From NCBI GenBank assembly GCA_945877355.1, contig CAMCRT010000003.1, forward strand, positions 30,025 to 94,024: a stretch of 64,000 nt of DNA, read 5' to 3'. The translations under genes were made by a program, and so were the position numbers. Of this stretch, positions 58,354 to 64,000 are shown one piece after another. The stretch's first letter is position 1, and the number at the start of each line of letters is the position of its first letter. The notes under the pieces are model-generated. The model saw only the letters and a list, made by a program, of their open reading frames with translations. It was not told the origin of the DNA and ran no database searches. The stretch is from an uncultured Mitsuokella sp. Lineage in GTDB: Bacteria > Bacillota > Negativicutes > Selenomonadales > Selenomonadaceae.

Positions 58354-58354
58354 C

Positions 58355-59725
58355 TTAGCGGATGCGGGACGGCAATATGCCGATGGCGCAAATGATGGCG
58401 AAAAAAAACAAGGAGAGCGTAATGTCTCGGCGCAGCATCTCTTCCTGGGCGAGCCCTGCCCAGGGAATCGTCACTGCCAGCGTCACGATGGCGATGCTGG
58501 CCGTCTGGCCGATGAGACGCACCGTGGAGAGCACGGAGGAGGCCATGCTGTAGTACTCCGCCGGCACGGAGCCCATGATGGTGTTGTTGTTCGGCGCAGA
58601 GAAGAAGGCAAAACCGATGCCGATGGCAAAGAGGCAGGGAAAGAGTGCTACGATGCTATTTGCATGGGTGGCAATGGCAAGTGCCGCCAGCCCGAGGGCG
58701 GTGAGTGCCATGCCCACGGAGGACAGGATGGAGGCCGGATACTTGTCCGAAAGCTTCCCTGTAAGCGGCGAGACGACGGTCTGCATGACCGTCTGGGTGA
58801 GGAGCACGAGACCCGCCTCCTGGGCCGATAGCCCGTGGACGGACTGGAGATAGAGGGAAAGGAGGAAGCTCACGGCAAACGTCGCCGCGTAGTTCAGCAT
58901 GGAGGCGATATTGGAGCAGGTGAACGTGCGGTTTTTCGTAAAGATGCGCACGGGCAGCATGGGATTTTTTATCCGAAGCTCCACCCGGACAAAAAGGAAG
59001 AACAGGATCGCCCCCAGGAGCATCAGTGCCGGTGCCAGAGTGCTTTCCACAAGGGTCGTGAGGCCGTAGACCAGGAGCAGTGCGGCGATGCCATAGAGGA
59101 TTGCCCCCAGCCCGTCCTTTTCCTTCCCCACCTTGCCCCGCCACTCCTCCTGGAGGACGTGTCGGGCGGCGAAAAAGACAGCGGTGCTCAGTACTGCGAG
59201 AAAGACGAAGATGCTCTGCCACCCCAGGGTATCGTTGAGATAGCCGCCGAGGACCGGCCCTGCGGCAAGGCCGCCGTAGACCATGGCCGTCATCCAGCCC
59301 ATGGCCATGCCCCGCCCCTTGCCGCTGTATACGATGGAGAGGATCGCCATACTCGTCACATAGAGCATGGCAGCGCCGACACCCTGGAGAGCCCTCGCTG
59401 CCAGCAGCATGGCGATGGAGGTCGATAGGGCGCAGAGCACGGAGGTCAAAGCCATGATGGCATTTCCCCAGAGGAATACCCGCCGCTTCCCATAGCGATC
59501 CGCCGTGCGACCTAAGGGGAGCAGAAAGACGAGGGAGGAAAGCACGAAGCTCTCGATGACCCAGCCGAGCTGGTCCGGCGACGCCTGGTACATCCGGCCG
59601 ATATCCGGCAGGGACAGGGTCAGGGCGCTGGAGGCAAAGGGCGTGACGAAGCTCGTCACCATGATGACGATGAGGATTTTATGTTCTTTCAGTTTTTCCA
59701 GCAAAGCAGTACCTCCTTGCCGCAT
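58355..59725 (-). CDS. Major facilitator superfamily drug-type transporter
   Basis: TM-rich; LLPLGRTADRYGKRRVFLWG, ARALQGVGAAMLYVTSMAI motifs. Confidence 0.9.
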   Translation of the reverse strand: MRQGGTALLEKLKEHKILIVIMVTSFVTPFASSALTLSLPDIGRMYQASPDQLGWVIESFVLSSLVFLLPLGRTADRYGKRRVFLWGNAIMALTSVLCALSTSIAMLLAARALQGVGAAMLYVTSMAILSIVYSGKGRGMAMGWMTAMVYGGLAAGPVLGGYLNDTLGWQSIFVFLAVLSTAVFFAARHVLQEEWRGKVGKEKDGLGAILYGIAALLLVYGLTTLVESTLAPALMLLGAILFFLFVRVELRIKNPMLPVRIFTKNRTFTCSNIASMLNYAATFAVSFLLSLYLQSVHGLSAQEAGLVLLTQTVMQTVVSPLTGKLSDKYPASILSSVGMALTALGLAALAIATHANSIVALFPCLFAIGIGFAFFSAPNNNTIMGSVPAEYYSMASSVLSTVRLIGQTASIAIVTLAVTIPWAGLAQEEMLRRDITLSLFFFAIICAIGILPSRIR

Positions 59726-59751
59726 ATCACTTTCCCCGTAAATCCTACAAA

Positions 59752-59793
59752 AATCGCCCCAGCCGGCTAATTTTTCCGGTGGGGCGATTTTTA
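59752..59793 (-). terminator. Terminator after the 59802-60713 gene
   Basis: Minus strand AAATCGCCCC...GGGGCGATTTTT. Confidence 0.85.
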
Positions 59794-59801
59794 TCCGCGA
59801 A

Positions 59802-60713
59802 TCATGCGAAATTCACGGAAATCAGCTTGATGAGGTCAGCCTTCTGGTAGGGACGCAGATTGCTATGGTTGATGGCATAGCCGATGCCGACGAGATATTC
59901 GACTTTCTCCATGCGGGTGAGCTTGTCGTTCGCGTTTAGGAGCTGTACCAGCTGGAGTGCGGCAGGCTCCAGGTTCTGGGGGCCAGCGGAGCGGAGCTGC
60001 TCCACCGTCGCGAAGATGCCCGCCTGGATATGGCGCCAGGCCGAGTCCGAGACGTCCTGGAACGCTGCGGGGCGGCGCCCCTCCTGAGGTGCCTGACGCA
60101 CGGGAGGAGCGACCGTCTTCGGCGGCTGGGCAGGCAGGGTCGTCACCTTAGGCGGCTCTGCCTTTGGCTGCACCTGGGGCTGTGGCTTTGCCTGCGGCTG
60201 GACCTTGGCGGGTGCCACTGGAGCTGCAGCCCTTTCCGGCTTTGCCTGTGATCCTGCCGGGCTTGTAACCGGATCCCGGAAAAGCGGCTGGAAGGGAATC
60301 GTCTTGGCAGCCTTTGCCGCAGCAGGTGCCTTCTGCTCCGTGACAGCAAGAGCCACGGGGGCGGGAGCTGCTTTCGGCAGAGCGGAAGCGACCTTAGGTG
60401 CAGCAGAAGCGGCTGGCGCAACAGGTGCTACCTGGGCAGGCGTCTGCGGAGCCTTAAAGCCCGCCTGCGCCTTCTGTGCCTTCACATCCTTCGCCGTTAT
60501 GATGACAGGCTGCGCCTTCGTCTGCTGGCCCTGAAGTGCTGCATCCCAACGAAGGGGCGGAACAGATTTCGCCTCTACCCGTGCATTTTGCTCTGCTGCA
60601 TCCAGGAGGCGCTCACCCGTGCTCGACGGTGTCGCAGCAAGCGCTGTTCCTGAGGTAAGTGCAAGGCAGACCATTGTCGCAAGGACAGCGCCCTGCGTCT
60701 TTTTCTTTGCCAT
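59802..60713 (-). CDS. Hypothetical secreted Ala/Pro/Lys-rich protein with conserved-looking C-terminal domain
   Basis: Signal peptide, ~150-aa A/P/K/Q linker, then SAWRHIQAGIFATVEQLRSAGPQNLEPAALQLVQLLNANDKLTRMEKVEYLVGIGYAINHSNLRPYQKADLIKLISVNFA. Confidence 0.75.
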   Translation of the reverse strand: MAKKKTQGAVLATMVCLALTSGTALAATPSSTGERLLDAAEQNARVEAKSVPPLRWDAALQGQQTKAQPVIITAKDVKAQKAQAGFKAPQTPAQVAPVAPAASAAPKVASALPKAAPAPVALAVTEQKAPAAAKAAKTIPFQPLFRDPVTSPAGSQAKPERAAAPVAPAKVQPQAKPQPQVQPKAEPPKVTTLPAQPPKTVAPPVRQAPQEGRRPAAFQDVSDSAWRHIQAGIFATVEQLRSAGPQNLEPAALQLVQLLNANDKLTRMEKVEYLVGIGYAINHSNLRPYQKADLIKLISVNFA

Positions 60714-60836
60714 ACTCCATCCCTCTTTCTTATCCGAGAAATCATACTTATTTAGAATACCACAAATCGCCGTATGACTTCAAGACAAAGTTTTGAAATT
60801 TATCGGATCCATGACGATTTTCTCAGAGAAATTCCC

Positions 60837-60871
60837 AGAAAAAAGAGCCGCCTGCATACGCAAGCGGCTCG
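60837..60871 (-). terminator. Terminator after rpoC
   Basis: Minus strand GAGCCGCTTGCGTATGCAGGCGGCTC followed by TTTTTTCT. Confidence 0.9.
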
Positions 60872-60885
60872 CGAAAGTGTTTCTA

Positions 60886-64000
<3,115 letters not shown>

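Overview
The window is a gene-dense, high-GC bacterial chromosome segment. Its gene content and order suggest Selenomonas-like Negativicutes (an inference, not tested). Most genes are on the minus strand. It encodes translation/GTPase and housekeeping genes (plsY, der, TIGR03279/DUF512, rpsA, ispH, rimO, coaD, rsmD, rpmF, the 3' part of rpoC), a complete glycogen locus (glgC, glgD, glgP, glgB, glgA and a GH13-GH77 fusion), and a sulfate-assimilation block (cysD, cysN, AprB/AprA-like APS reductase, sulfite reductase-like protein, ChrA-family permease). It also has CheX/response-regulator signalling genes, c-di-GMP proteins (degenerate GGDEF with intact EAL; PilZ), deoC/deoB and larB/larC. The most interesting observations are: (1) a compact DUF3990 (ADP-ribosyltransferase-like) plus XRE-HTH gene pair with a perfect 20-bp palindrome between the -35 and -10 of its promoter, i.e. 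a candidate autoregulated toxin-antitoxin or defence module; (2) GlgB with a ~70-residue Lys/Ala/Pro histone-H1-like C-terminal tail; (3) a ~176-bp nested inverted-repeat element between lgt and deoC built of three GCCCTC/GAGGGC hairpins; (4) a GH13-GH77 debranching fusion; (5) a response regulator fused to a CheX domain next to a stand-alone CheX; (6) a Cys-to-Asp RpiB-like protein. I found no tRNA, rRNA, CRISPR array or transposase. All assignments come from reading the translations; no database search was run.
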